Positions 16,986-29,396 of a stretch of DNA of 64,000 nucleotides are shown here, one piece after another (the first letter of the stretch is position 1; each line of letters begins with the position of its first letter). Source of the stretch: Marthasterias glacialis (taxonomy: Eukaryota > Echinodermata > Asteroidea > Forcipulatida > Asteriidae). The stretch lies in NCBI GenBank assembly GCA_911728455.2, contig OU452219.1, forward strand, positions 13,916,397-13,980,396, written 5' to 3'. The notes under the pieces are model-generated. The model worked only from the letters and a program-made list of their open reading frames with translations. It did not search any database and was not told the DNA's origin. Both the position numbers and the translations under genes were made by a program.

Positions 16986-17878
16986 TTTAACGATGTTGCT
17001 TATACTAATAAATGCTACTTTGGCTCGCCATACCGCAGCACTTTGTAAACCCTAAAAACAATGGTAAAATAATGAGTACATGCCCTATATATACTTTGAG
17101 ACGCCCGTAGATCAAGCGATGTAGTGTGTATTGGAACCCAACCGAAACGTTAACTGACCGCTAAACTACCACGAGCCGAAACGTGACACTGATAATGACG
17201 TCATCACTGAACTAACTGAGAAAGCGCCAAGGTTTCGGCCATTGATGCAAACTGCATTATTTTTTCTTATCTTGGAAACTGGTTGAGTATACGACGATTT
17301 CACCTTCAGTATGTGTGAATCGTGATAAAAATTTTACACGTGAGATGTAAGACTTTGCGCTTGTCGTTTTAACACAAACGTTATGAAAACGTCATACAGT
17401 GTTCGATGGGCCTCTCCTAGGATGAAATAATGTTGTAAAAAGGTACCTTTGGCGACATTATCTCTAAGACTAAGAGTGGATAGTATTAAAACTAGAACTA
17501 AAGCAGTTACATGAACAGTACAAAACAGTACATTGCGAAATAGAGGAGCCAGGTGAGTACGATTTCTCAATAATAGTCAAATTTACCCGCCAAAAATGTA
17601 CCACTCCCGGAAGTTCCCGCTCAATTTCAAGTGAGAAAATACTTAAAACTGTTGATTCCCCTTTTTTAAGGAATCCTGGTAGTACCACTGCACTAATCGT
17701 GATTGGTAAAATGCAGAGACATCATTTCCATCTAGTTACTTCTTACTTCTTCACCTCATTTCCACTTTCTCTCTTTATTTAAAGCACAAATCCACAATTG
17801 TTTTTCAGTTTGCACGGTTTGGTGGAAATGTTCTTTTTTTTATACCCCCAGTCGTTAAAGGTCCCCAGCAGCATGCAG
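16986..17878. other. Intergenic, no gene recognised
   Basis: No coding family, RNA gene or clear repeat was identified. Confidence 0.4.
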
Positions 17879-18000
17879 TCATAGCCAGCGGCGGCACCAG
17901 ACCTGTTAATCTGGGGGGAAAGAGGGGGGCAAGCTTAAAAAAAATAATAATAACTGGGGGAATTTGCCCCCCCCCCCCAGCGCCGCCACTGGCCATAGCT
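17879..18000. mobile_element. Small foldback element with GGCGGC ends
   Basis: Inverted ends atagccagcggcggcac and gcgccgccactggccata enclose purine-rich ggggg and a C run. This layout is common for hAT-type non-autonomous elements. A possible relative lies near 24486-24582. Confidence 0.6.
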
Positions 18001-18332
18001 CGTCCTATAAACAATTGCCCTTGCCCCAAAACATGTCCACGTATACCCATTATTGTTCTATCATGGCCGTCCCAGCCCCCGCTCCCTACGACCCACACCT
18101 CTTCCCGTCTGTGTGTGGTATGGGCCCATCCCCTGGTTTTCACTCCCAGAAGTTAAATTCATCTTACATTTTGTTAATTAAAAAAAAAAGGAAGAAAACA
18201 AAAACCTTCGGTGTAATTAACAGGTTGACAAAGAGATGTCCATTTTATCGCTTTCATGCCAGAGAGTACTAATTCATGCCTCTGGTAATACGTAACTTTT
18301 TTAGTTTACAAAGTGCAACACAAAATTTAACA

Positions 18333-18635
18333 ATAATTTGCATATTTAATTATCGCGTTACAAAACGTCCGCATAATGTAAACATCAGACTATTAAGGTT
18401 TCTTTATAATAATTTCAACATGACGACCAAATAAAATGAGCTGTAACCACTTATCTACTTTAAATTCATTTTTGAGATGGAACACATATTCCTAGGTAAA
18501 TTGAATCGTTTGAACATAATTCACAATATGACCATTTTTATTTTGAATTTACTATATAAAAAACCCCTTACTGGCCTCATGGCCACATATTATGTGGACG
18601 TTTTGTAACGCGATAATCAAAATACGCAAATTAAT
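18333..18635. mobile_element. Foldback MITE, about 300 bp
   Basis: The left part has tttgcatatttaattatcgcg and gttacaaaacgtccgcataa. The right part is its inverted copy (ttatgtggacgttttgtaac, gcgataatcaaaatacgcaa). Arms are about 50 bp and the interior is unique. Confidence 0.8.
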
Positions 18636-19600
18636 TTCGTATAGCGTCCACACAATTATCAAAACATTTGTCAATAATGTCACAACTGAAGCCAAGATAC
18701 ATTCATAGTATAAATGATATAATTACAAATGTTTTCAAAAAAGGGATACAGGCTGTAAGACCAAAATAAAAGTGTCCACATGTACACGTAAAGGCACTAA
18801 AATTAAAAATTGTTACATAATTTCGATTTACTATGAGAAAATAAAATAAAGGCACATTCTCCCAGAACTAATTGTCATAAGAGATATTCCCGTCCAGTAG
18901 TGGGAGTCAATAATTGTCAGTTTCAATAATTATTTGAATCGATTAAGAAGCATATTCACGTGAATCAAAAATCACGAGCAAAACAACGTTGGGCGATTTT
19001 CTCTCGAAAATGATACCACCTTTGTAGTTGACGAAATGCTAATTGATTCAATATTGGTTGTAGGCTATCTGGTTTCTTGGGGGAGGGAAACAGAGGGGAC
19101 CCCAAAATTCAATTGTGCCATTTAGTGAATCTTTCAAGTGTCCTGCCATTATGCACCATTTGGGCCAAAATTGAAAGTTAATTACACTTTTTGATAAACA
19201 TTTCAAGGCATCAATACCGAGTACATTATTGTTACATTTAGGCCTCAGTATTTGATTTCTTGTGGCCCGTGCTCGACATTTAAATTGTAAAGTTTTACCA
19301 GATACAATCTTGTTTTTCTCGAAAATTCAATATTTTTGTTTGACTGCCATGTTTTCGAGTATTCACTTTTTGTTTTCAGTCAACAACTTTTAAAAGATTA
19401 CCTTGGTTTATTATTCCGTCTCATTCTCTGAACAGAGACAACCTGATTACTGTACAGTGATTATACGTATACATTATTATGCCCGATTGCCTGCGTCATG
19501 CCGCTGGCGCAGAAATCAAGCCGCAAAGGGTAAAGACAGCCAAACAATACCGCGTACTCCTCATAATATATGCCCATTATCGGCTCGTCATAATTTTATG
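18636..19600. other. Intergenic DNA upstream of the SERTA gene
   Basis: AT-rich DNA that turns GC- and CpG-richer after about 19480. No element was recognised. The composition shift suggests the SERTA promoter lies near its right end. Confidence 0.35.
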
Positions 19601-20156
19601 CACGGTCGACTCCATCACCTCCCGTGAATGAAACTTTGAATGGCGAATCAGTGGCGTTGAGTACGTAGCCGTAGGGAGGACAGGACGTCGTTGGAACAGC
19701 ACTGCTCCATTCCCATTCATCGGTGACGCGCGACCGTGCTCATTATGCAGGAGTAGTGCCCTTTTCCGACGGCTGTAGTGACGGTTTCTTAGTAGATTGT
19801 AACTTCATCATGGCCTGAGCTACAGGCCTTTGTATCTTTCCCAATATAATACACGTGCTCGACTCCAACTGTCCATACATCAACAACGGTTGCGGGAGCC
19901 GCACACAGCTGCGCCGTGATTTTTTGCTGCTTACGATGTCACTTTCCTCGACACTTCACCATCACCATCTCGTATCTACTACTCACTTCAAGTCAACAGT
20001 CTGCAGTTGTTATTCTTCCCCAGCATACCGGATATCGCCTTAAACCCCTTCTCCGACCACCATCTCTTGCCTCCACCACGAGACTACCGATCAATTTGCC
20101 CGCTGGGAAAAATTACCTCTCCAAATTACCGTGAACGGACGGCAGATCGAGCTACG
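19600..20156 (+). promoter_or_regulatory. Possible promoter and 5' non-coding exon of the SERTA gene
   Basis: CpG-richer than its surroundings and ending in a good donor (ctacg/GTGAGA). The next acceptor is at 20842 (catgacag). No ATG-initiated frame leads into the SERTA frame, so this would be untranslated with short upstream frames. Exact limits are inference. Confidence 0.35.
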
Positions 20157-20842
20157 GTGAGAACCCTTATTTTGTTTTTTATCATGAAATCTGCGATCTC
20201 GTTGTTCTGATTGTCGAACGCGGTGCATTGATAGAAGTGGTTTAGACCTACTATCGGCACTAATATGGTTACAGCTAAATCAAATAAATCTTTGTTATTG
20301 GAGCATCATCGTCAATTTTAACGCGTGTATGAAAACAACCATCATTCTTATATAACCACTTGAGCTTGGGGCTTATACAATCAAAGACGAGAAGATGTAA
20401 TTATGTATGTTTATTAAGGAAACATTAATCACATCTCTGCTCCTTGATTAATTTTTTTTAATCTTATTTAATTAAGCAATTGAAATATTAAGTACTTCAG
20501 TAGCAATTTAAAAGTCACCTAGTGTTCGATTTTTTAAAATATTATTAACAGGTGGCCGACGTCAGCATTAATTTTTATTGTGATTAATTAACATCACGAT
20601 GTGAAACAATTAAAAAATTTGATTTAATTTAATTGGTAAATTCTTCATGACACAATTAACTCACATTATTTTTGTTTCTATAATTAACTGTTGTTAATGA
20701 GGCATGTCTTTAGAAACGCCGACGCTAAGCTCATAAAATTTAACAAGACCCTGAATATTTTATGCAATCCGGGCCTCGCAATGAGTTTCATATTCCGGGT
20801 TTGGATCACAATTGTGACTTCAGTGTTCAATTTTCATGACAG
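20157..20842. other. Probable 5' intron of the SERTA gene
   Basis: Strongly AT-rich, with several attaatt-type words near 20440-20690. It lies between a candidate donor at 20157 and a candidate acceptor at 20842. No exon or repeat was recognised. Confidence 0.35.
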
Positions 20843-20914
20843 GTGTTCGGGTGTCGTCGAGGGGACTTTCGGCCGCCGTCCCAGGCAGCAGCAAGCGCCG
20901 CTGCCGGTCCGGGC

Positions 20915-21113
20915 ATGACGGTTGCCGTGCCTGAAAGAACAGCCCCAACACCCCCATGGCGACCTCCAACTGACCCGCTGCCGCTAACTGCTACCCAGCC
21001 AGTCAGCCTGTGTTACCATGGCAACTTTTCCTTGTCTCTCGTGGACAACGACAGTGACGTCAGTGATGACGTAGTGGACGCGGACAGCATACGTAGCATC
21101 CTAGAGCTTGCAG
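20915..21113 (+). CDS. SERTA gene, first coding exon
   Basis: Encodes MTVAVPERTAPTPPWRPPT through DADSIRSILELA, with donor GCAG/GTAAAG. The non-coding part of this exon probably starts at 20843. The exon is clearly GC-richer than its flanks. The coding call rests on exact phase fit to the next exon, not on homology. Confidence 0.7.
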
Positions 21114-23270
21114 GTAAAGAACATAAAAAAAACGTCTATGCAGTTGTTTTCTATGCATTGTAGCATCTATTGACGATCGCTTGAACAAATGACGTAGTTG
21201 TTTCATAAGATATTCTGACCTAAATGCGCTGGTTTTGTCAAGGCTGGGGATCCATTGGGTGATTAGACGGTTGACGAGATCTAACACTATCGCGTTGCTT
21301 GCGTGGATTGGGACGTTGGAATGGATTTATTTATAAGATGGCCAAAAATAAAAATCACTCGTACAAAAATAACCATTTACGTATAGAATGGATGAATTAC
21401 TTTATTCCATCGAGGTGTGACACTTGTAGAACATCAGAAAAAAAATAATCAATACTTAAATAGACTATGCAAGCCAAAAGTAAAGACGTTTTCGTGGGAA
21501 AACTATTTGCATCAATACGTGGGGGAACTCCATAACCTTTTCAGTTGCTAGAAAAAAAATTAATATCTTGTTTCACAAATGAAATGAAGCTCGAAATACA
21601 TTAAATCAATCATTTTAAATGTCTATTATTAAAGTGTATCTTAAATATTGTTGTATATATTATAGTATCAGTCTGAAAGCTTACTGATTATGAAGTTCAT
21701 ATCAGTACCAATCTTCCATAGAAACATTTCTGTCTAAAATACTGTCAAAGTCGAGAAAATAGAATTTAAAGACCACATTTTAATTTCGATTGTAACTATC
21801 GAAATTAAGGACAATGTGTTTACATGCTGAAAAGTGTGCACGGTTTTTCACTATTTTCTCCTGACTCAGACGACGGATTGAGCCCAAATTTTCAGGTTTT
21901 TTTTACCATGTAGGCCTATATATTGAATAACACAAAGAAAGTACACTGCACTGCCAGCTTTAACAATCCCATATAGTTTACCTTTAAAACAAGACCTTTA
22001 TTTGAAGCAAGAGCAAATCTGTATTTGGATCGACACGATTTTCCTATTGCAAATACACTTTGAAATACATTTAAGATTTCTTATATAAAAAAAACGTGTA
22101 TTTCCTTTATACATTACAATTTATATATTTTTTAAATTACATTATTTTTTTATTAGATGTTTGTGTGTATTTTGATTGGTACTCGGGATATTGTCACTAG
22201 TCGATGTTAATTTAAAAAAATTAAATGAAACATCTAAAATAAAAACCCTCTAGGTCTTTTCCGTATAAATATTTAATTAAAAAAAATAAAAAAATAAACA
22301 ACAGATTTGTTTATTATTTTTTTTAAATTTATTATCACTGTTTATTTATGTATTTATTTATTTATTTATCTATTCACTCATTATTATTATTATTATTATT
22401 ATTTATTACTATTATTTATTTTTTGGGGCGGGGTTCTCGTGTTGTTTATGTCTTTGCAACATCTCCCAAATGAAAAGCCTTGAGTTTTTATTCATTTTAG
22501 ATGACAAAGTAATATTGTGTATTTGCCTGTTCGAAATTACAGAGCAGTGTGCATTGGGAATATCGGCAAAGGACACCGCCCACCAGGATATGTATCCAAA
22601 CGAGTTGACGCCTCCACCTGCGAGTTCTGACGCGGCAACCACAACGTACCAACCGTGTCGATTTACAGCTGGTGTCAAACGAAAACTGGACTTCGACTCC
22701 GTGGATGATGAGACGACACGGGAGGAAGGAAGCGAAGAGCGTGCTTCGAACTACATGGATCAGCAGAGGATGCTAGAGGTCTCACTTTGTAAAATGAGGC
22801 GCATGGAGGACCCAGAGACCTCCCTCCGACGCTGTGTTCTTATCAATAACATGACGGTCAAACTGAAGCGAGAACTAGACCACCACGACCAGCACTGCCG
22901 GCCCATGCTGCCGAAGAAACGGCACGCTTTCCGGCGTGTCGATTCTATCATACCGCCAGATGTGGTGGGGTTGACAGCGGCTCATAACCCAGGGTGCCGG
23001 TACGACAGCTACAGGGGAGGACTCCGGAGGACACTTGATACCGATGCGTTCGAGAAGACTACTCTAAGCCAGTGCAAAGAGTCTGCGGACGGCTTGAGGG
23101 ATAACCTAGAGATACCCATGCGTTACAACAAGTGTGCTTCCGCGGACCCGGATCGCGGAGATGCTGCTGATGGCGACGGCGACAGAGCAGACGGTGACAC
23201 GCCCTCTATTTTCGGTGATATCGACAATGTGTTTCAGAGTCTTCTATCGTGCCTTGGCGAACCCATGTAA
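20915..23270 (+). CDS. SERTA-domain protein (TRIP-Br/SERTAD/CDCA4 family); exons 20915-21113 and 22543-23270
   Basis: SERTA proteins are nuclear co-regulators tied to E2F/DP transcription and the cell cycle. The spliced product has 308 residues. Residues 1-66 are Pro/Thr-rich, then acidic (DNDSDVSDDVVDADS). Near residue 112 lies a basic KRKLDFD, like the Lys/Arg-rich N-terminal motif of SERTAD proteins. The SERTA motif is at about 138-177: MLEVSLCKM, then SLRRCVLINNMTVKLKREL. The C-terminus is acidic/hydrophobic (FGDIDNVFQSLLSCL), like the activation region of the family. Splicing is GT-AG in phase 1, with the split codon GAG restored. The start is the first in-frame ATG after the candidate acceptor at 20842. 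Which vertebrate paralogue it matches is not clear. Confidence 0.85.
21650..21987 (-). mobile_element. TTAA MITE family L, copy L1 (in the SERTA intron)
   Basis: Reverse complement of 60938-61275. The TTAA-side end is at 21984-21987 (aatcccatatagtttacctttaa), and cagtctgaaagcttactgat lies at the other end. It contains the family word cgacggattgagcccaaatt. Confidence 0.78.
22080..22435. repeat. AT-rich low-complexity intron stretch
   Basis: Runs of A and T plus (TATT)n and (ATT)n at 22335-22420. Nothing else was seen. Confidence 0.6.
22543..23270 (+). CDS. SERTA gene, last coding exon carrying the SERTA domain
   Basis: The acceptor is gaaattacag. The open frame extends upstream into the intron to 22470, but the acceptor, AT-rich upstream sequence and phase support the start at 22543. 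It encodes the whole SERTA motif and the acidic tail. An AATAAA at 23440-23445, about 170 bases after the stop, is a plausible poly(A) signal. Confidence 0.88.
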
Positions 23271-25247
23271 ACCTTATAATGCGCTAAATGTGTTTCCATA
23301 ACTCAAACACCCTTTCTTTTCAAAGATTGACCGATGAAGGCTCGCTAGTGCATAAGGGAAATGCCCCCATCTAAATCGCAAGTTGCCTTTGAGATTTTGG
23401 AAAATTCCTGTATTTTAGTGTACAAAAATCTACAAAAAAAATAAACTTTTACTCGGACTTCCTGAACAGATGTAAATGACTTATGAACAAGAATGCAGCT
23501 AAAAGACATGTATTTATTATAGTTTTTCACGAAACAATAGGTATTTTGTGAGTTGATATTACAGTATGGCGGAAAGAGTATCCTACCAAACTGGCTGATA
23601 TTGAGATTCCACTGAATTGTTCAAAATAATTTGTTTTTCTATTGACATGATTTTCCACCGGACCCTGATGTGGGCTTGATGGATAACACTGTTCAATCAC
23701 CGGTTGCCATGTCCAAGTGTGTTCGTGTACAACTGCCACGTCACGTCACAAAAGGAAGCGCCAAAAGGTTGGGCCGATAATCGACCGCTAATTTGTGACC
23801 AACCTTCCTCTCTCGGGGTCAGCATTAGCCAATTTGAAAATGTGGCTTCGGTTTTTCAAATCACCCTGCCAGAGTTTCCGACCGCCTTTTTTTGAAGCTA
23901 TGTGCCCCCAAACTGCTTGGAACTAATACAGGAGCTGAAGTCGCGGTTTCGCAAAGGCCACTACGAACCTTCCACTGCCCATTTTGTCAGTCAAAATTAA
24001 CCCACTGTTCGCGATTGTCATCTTTTTAATGCTCAACACAGTCATGTTCAGTTTTTATTGACAATTTTGTTTGCTATAGCTTATAGCTTTGCTATTTTGT
24101 GGTATCATCATCTTAATAAACCCCCAAAACGTAAATTGTACGGCAACTTTAACAAATAAATTTCGAAACAGCTGAATCTTCGAATCTTAGATAGGCCTAC
24201 ATCATTAGTGTAAAATTATTTATATTTTCAGTAAACAAATCATACAGCCTCACACTGAAAAGGGATAAAACAAAAACCTCGGTGATCACGTTTTGTGCCA
24301 ACAACGAAATACAGTTTTATGTCTTGTCAGGGATTTTGTGCACATTCGTATTTATAACATTATTCGATGAAACGCCTACAGTCGAGTAAAAGCATCGATG
24401 ATTAAGTATAGGATATTCAAGTGCGATTTCCTTGTTTTGGAGAGTTTTCAAACGAAAATATTTATCTGTAGGACTACTGGCAGCGATGTTGCCAGGCTTC
24501 TGTCACTGGGGGGGGGGGGGGGGTATAAATTACATGTATCTGGATTATTTTCATGGGGGCACTGACAAATTGTGGGGGCACGTGAGGCTAGGAACTTTAA
24601 AATCAGCGAGCTGTCAGATTGAACCCTGTTTTGATCATTAGGCCTACTAATCTCCAACATAAAATAATATATTTGGTTTCAATGTCATGTTGATAATACA
24701 ACATTTTTTTTAAGTCTAAAAGGTGCTACCAAAAACATTCTCGCAATTGTCTCGTAAAATTAAAAGGAAACAAAAAGTAATAGGGGTTGGATTCCGTAAA
24801 ACATATAAATTCGATCTATTCTTATTTCGTACAGGTGCGTTTGCAGTATTTTTACGTAAAGTGTACATATTGGCTTTAATGAGAACAAAAACCCATAAAG
24901 GCTTTGTGTGAACACATTGACCATGCAAATAAAATCATGATATAGATAAGCAAGAGATCTTTCCGTGTCAATCTTCGTATATATATTGATATATATTTTT
25001 GCGTTCTTGAAGTATTCGCAATGAAATTATTACCTAACAACGTAAATTAGAAAACCGCAGGACAGCTAGTAATGTTTCTAAGAATAATGGACGAAGTGAG
25101 TTGAAAGATGGATCTGTAAAAAAACAACAACATAATAATAGATAAATAAAAAGCTTACCGTTTCAAAAATATAGTTTTACCCAGATGGGGGGTATTTTTG
25201 CTTTGTTTTTCACTATGTTACTATCAAGCATCAATGCCTATTTGCGT
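23271..25247. other. 3' flank of the SERTA gene and intergenic DNA
   Basis: Holds the probable 3' UTR to about 23.46 kb and a G run at 24508-24522 inside a stretch like the hAT-type element at 17879 (24486-24582). No other gene is recognised. Confidence 0.45.
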
Positions 25248-26230
25248 TTAAAGCCCCAGCCCGCGGTAAATTGTCTATTGACCCCTTGCACGCACGTCAC
25301 ACGCGCCGACTGTGCCACGCTCACCATTTTGGTGGTCAATAGGTTTGACGCTGTGATCGCTAGACGCTGAGCCTTTTCATTGCAGTCTATGGTCGCTGAG
25401 GCGTCAGCGGCGACTATAGACCTTTCTTTTGCAACGTCACAGCCCGAGTTTTTGCCAACCAAGATGGAAAAACTACGGGAAGCCGTCAATGCAAAGCAAA
25501 AACAGATAATCACAGTTTGCAAAAATGTTACAAAAATATTCAAACATTTTTCAAATATTGTTGGAAACAAACCAACCAATAATGGGATGTATTTTCTTCA
25601 AATAGAAAGTTGCTAAAATGTTGAATTTGGTCACAACGTCTGTCAACAAGACTTGAATGTTTTGCTACATTTGGCCGTCCATGCCAACCAGCACGGTTTG
25701 TTTATCAACAATGGAAAGGTCTATAAACTGCGTCGTGCGTCAATTTTACCGTCGTGCGACCATCGCGCGACCGACTATAAACCAGCCTTTACGTGTAAAC
25801 GCCGCGTTGCCTTAAATGCACACTTCTCCGATGAACACAGTAACATTGCCCACCAAAATGGTGCAACCAAGGTTATTGCGATGATGACGTCAGGTGAATT
25901 GGGTCAATAAATGCTTCCATTCTTTGCACAAATCAAGATTATTATGTAATTAAACCAACCTTTGAAAAAAATCAGCTCATTTCGTTGTTTCATCTGCGAG
26001 AAAACGGTAACAATGCATTCGGCATTTTGTACGCATTCCTCAGTCTCACAAGACGAAAATTCGTTTTTTGGTTTTGTTTTATTTATTCCAAAAACGATAA
26101 CACTTCAGGCAGAAATGTGTCCAGGAAAGTTTTCTAACATCGTAATCTTTATACTCACTTTTTTTTCTTTCATACCAATGTCTTACATGTAATGGTTTTT
26201 TTTCTTACCATTGTTGAACTGGGGCTTTAC
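25248..26230. mobile_element. TTAA MITE family A, copy A3, split by an inserted family B element
   Basis: The left flank is TTAA at 25248-25251 followed by agccccagc. The right end is attgttgaactggggct then ttac. The A sequence runs to 25275 (ggtaaattgtct) and resumes at 25910 (aatgcttccattctttgcac), as an uninterrupted copy does at 51440-51475. The gap is filled by a family B element. Confidence 0.85.
25278..25907. mobile_element. TA-flanked MITE family B, copy B1, nested in A3
   Basis: Ends are TTGACCCCTTGCACGCACGT and the inverted gacgtcaggtgaattGGGTCAA. The TA dinucleotides at 25276-25277 and 25908-25909 are a target duplication. The cattttggtgg and ccaccaaaatgg words also pair inside the arms. 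Relatives are at 28951-29161 and 50096-50440. It has no coding capacity. Confidence 0.85.
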
Positions 26231-26474
26231 GAGATTTTTCCCTAATTTATGTAAGAATTACATCGGGGATAAAGAATATTCTTATTATCGATTTTTAAAA
26301 ATTGTATTTTATTTATATTATTGTTTTAACCTTACCCTTGCCCTAGATTACGGGGTTCGTGGATTCGCATCACATCAGAGTACTTTGTAGCGTCCCCCTC
26401 CCCCCGCCCACCGTAGGGCTCAGACGGCGCCCGGCGAACAGTGTCTATCGCACATCAACACAAGGGTTAAGCCA

Positions 26475-27094
26475 TTAAGGGTGCACCCAACTAAATAGGG
26501 AGAAAACAGTCTGTCGGCCTCGTGAATATTTTGTAGGCCCTCAAAATATTCCATACTAGAACGATCTGAGGGCCAATTAAAATGGGTACAGTGTAAAAAC
26601 TTTGCGCAGTTGTGACCTGGGGGTTGTTGGCTTCTAACTTGCGGTATTTTGGATGACCTGGGGTCGATTTCACAAAGCACTAAGATTCATCTTAAGATGA
26701 GTTGTCAGTATTACCATAGTAATTTGTATTGTGACATCACACTTTGCTTAGCAACTAAGAGTGATTCGCAGTTAAGATCAATCTTAGCTCTTTGTGAAAT
26801 CGATCTCTGGGCCCTGAAATACTTGGTCCTATTTGTTCGTAGGTGTAGGACCAATTTTCGCTTTGAAATTCACACAAGTGTAGGCGTGTTTTTACTTGGA
26901 CGGAGAATAACTCGACGAGCCTTGGGACTACCCATGTCAAATTGACCAGAGGGTGGACGTTTAGGACTCAATGAATACTTTTCTTTTTATTTGAAAACGT
27001 TAAGAGTCTTCTACGTATTTTTAAAAGTATTTTTGAATATTTAGCATTTTGTACTGTGTGCTATTGGAGTTTATTTAGTGGGGTACACCCTTAA
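26475..27094. mobile_element. TTAA-flanked MITE family R
   Basis: Ends are TTAAGGGTGCACCCAACTAA and the inverted TTAGTGGGGTACACCCTTAA. It is about 620 bp and contains a second element (26660-26808). Confidence 0.75.
26660..26808. mobile_element. Foldback MITE family H, copy H1, nested in R
   Basis: Inverted ends ggggtcgatttcacaaag and ctttgtgaaatcgatctc. A related palindrome is at 28783-28893. Confidence 0.8.
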
Positions 27095-27233
27095 TTAAAA
27101 GAGTATAGCTTGAATTTAAGCCCACCAACTGCAATAATCCGTGCGAATGGCAAAAGCCTGAAAAAACGGCCAACATTGGCTCCGAAGATCCACACTCGAG
27201 TCGAGATGGATTTGTAGCCTAAATCTCGAGTCA

Positions 27234-27490
27234 GTATATACCAAAGATTGTATAGCGCCGAAGGCGCAAGATGTGTTACTCCGGCTGAAATGTGAAGTGT
27301 GCACTGGACGCCATTTCAGTAAGCAAATCTTTTGATACAACAATAGATCAGTGCAGACAATGACCATTGCTAACAATGCTATAACAAAACATTTGCTTAG
27401 TAAAATGGCCGTACTTCACATTCCAACAATAGAAAGAGCTCCAGTAACCCATCTTGCGCCTTCGGCGCCATACGATCTTTGGTATATACC
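27234..27490. mobile_element. Foldback MITE family Q
   Basis: Inverted ends of about 38 bp with gtatataccaaagattgta and gcgccgaaggcgcaagatg, mirrored at 27452-27490. The interior also pairs (gaagtgtgcactggacgcca). One small frame (27348-27644) overlaps it by chance. Confidence 0.82.
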
Positions 27491-28552
27491 ATGTGACTCC
27501 ATGGTGTGGCCACCTCCATGGTGGCGTGACCCAAAGTTTTGGTCTAGAAGCAGTGTTTGACTTGATGGGCTGCAATGTGGATTCTGGGGTCTTTTCTTTC
27601 AAGGTTTCGGTATGTAATACTTGACTTGAAAGTATTCTCTCCATTTTGCTCTTTTTTCATTCAGTAAGATAAATGTTTATCTATTTCGAAAGCCACTTAT
27701 TTTGGAATTATGTTGTGGGTAATATCTCAAGAGGGCGCCATTCATTTTCCCCATGCGGTACGGTGAGAACACCGCCTCTGGAGTATTATTGCACATTGTC
27801 AGAATAGAAATACTACAAACGCGTGAGGGCATAACATAATACTCAAGGGCATAATATTCAAAATTCAATATCCAAGATGGGCAAAGGTGCCCCATGGGTC
27901 AGAGGCTAGCACTCATCTATAGGTAAGTAAATTTAAGCTAAAAGAAAAGGAATGTGAGACATTTTGATTATTAATCGTGTTTTCTTTTTATTAACCTTCA
28001 ATTGTTTATCAAAACAAAAAACGGTAGTTTGATTCCAAAATACTCCTTTATCAAACTTGAGAATTGTTGTTGAATATAAATCAATGTTAGACACACATAC
28101 AAATGATCAGGCGGCTGGGTCAATGACCTCAGAAGTCAAAACCATGGACCCCGATACTAAATCTGCACCGTAGAGAGGACTTGGTCTTCAACAATATTTA
28201 TTCAATACAAATTATTGCTATAAAGTTGACTTTTCTCCTTGATACAGAAAGAGCAAGCTAATAATTATTACCATGAATGAATTTTGAAATTTATTATGTA
28301 ACATCATAATTTTTTTCTGTAATTTCTTCCTATGAGATACAGTGACAGTATAACAAATACCAAAATGAAATAATTTTTGACCCTCTTTGAAATAACTTAA
28401 ATCCTTGTACGAGCGCCATCCAATATCTATGCCTTTGTTGATCTCATGAAAACCAACTCTATGGGAGATTTTCGGAGTCACAAGGTAGCAACTGATTTAT
28501 TAAACAATTTAATTGTTCCAAACAATTAATGTGCTAATGCTATACCATGCCC
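27491..28552. other. Intergenic, no gene recognised
   Basis: AT-rich with no family matches or clear repeats. Confidence 0.4.
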
Positions 28553-28729
28553 AAATGTGGCAGATCGAGTCCCCTCCCCTCCCCCCCTCCCAAATGTTCC
28601 CATGCTCTAACACACTCTTCCACTCTTGTACAGAAGTATCCCACCCCCTAAAATCCACAACAGAATTCCAGAGATTTCAAGAACACAATGAAGACACAAT
28701 AAGGGGGGTAACACTCTGCCACATATCGA
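28553..28729. mobile_element. Possible small MITE with TGTGGCAGA ends
   Basis: The left end tgtggcaga, followed within a few bases by a C run, mirrors a G run followed by tctgccaca on the right. The imperfect inverted ends are short. Confidence 0.4.
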
Positions 28730-28782
28730 GCACCAATTGGCAAATGCCCAGGATGTCAACCATGGCAAATGAATTTGTACCT

Positions 28783-28893
28783 GGTGTGGATTTCACAAAG
28801 CGCTACGACTAGTCTTATCTCAAGTTAGGAGTAACTAGTTCTAACTTATAGAACTAGTCACAAGTTAGGACTAGTTTTGTGAAATCCACCCCT
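28783..28893. mobile_element. Palindromic foldback family H, copy H2
   Basis: The ends ggtgtggatttcacaaag and ttttgtgaaatccacccc are inverted, and the interior is almost entirely palindromic (gactagt, aagttagga and ctaactta words). Confidence 0.82.
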
Positions 28894-28950
28894 GGATATG
28901 CTGCCACTAGCATCTGAAAGCCTTCAATTAAGCGGGAGCGCTTTCTCTTT

Positions 28951-29161
28951 CTGACGCCTTGCACAAAAGTCACCAGCGGCTGCTGTCTGCTACACTCGTC
29001 AGGCCCATTTTGGGACTCAACATGCACGTCAAAATATGGCAAGTGTGTAAGTGACGCGCGGCCTAAAATGCACATGACACTGTATAACGCACTGGGACAT
29101 CGCCTCAAAAAATGGCGCAACCAAGATTACTGTGACGATGATGTCAGGTGAATTGAGTCAA
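28951..29161. mobile_element. TA MITE family B, copy B3
   Basis: The left part has tgacgccttgcac, cggctgctgtctgc and cccattttggga. The right end has aatggcgcaaccaagatta and gatgtcaggtgaattgagtc. Shorter than B1. Confidence 0.7.
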
Positions 29162-29396
29162 TTTGAAGGAGTATGAAAGTGTAACAATGTAAAACAACTT
29201 ACAGCTAGTTAAGCAAGGGTATTTACTGCTTAAAAAAATACAACAAAATTAAAGTAAAACTAGCAGATAACATTTCTTGTGCAAACCGTTATATTCACTT
29301 CAATTCTCCTCTTCAGTAACAAAGGAGGCACTTCAGTAAGACAGTGTTCATTTTGCATGCAGATCACAGCAACATCATAAACCAGTCAGTTGTTCC

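Noticed and set aside
22470-22542. The 5' extension of the SERTA frame (MKSLEFLFIL start)
   Set aside because: A good acceptor at 22541-22542 and exact phase match to 20915-21113 make the extension intronic. The upstream ATG reading remains a minor alternative.
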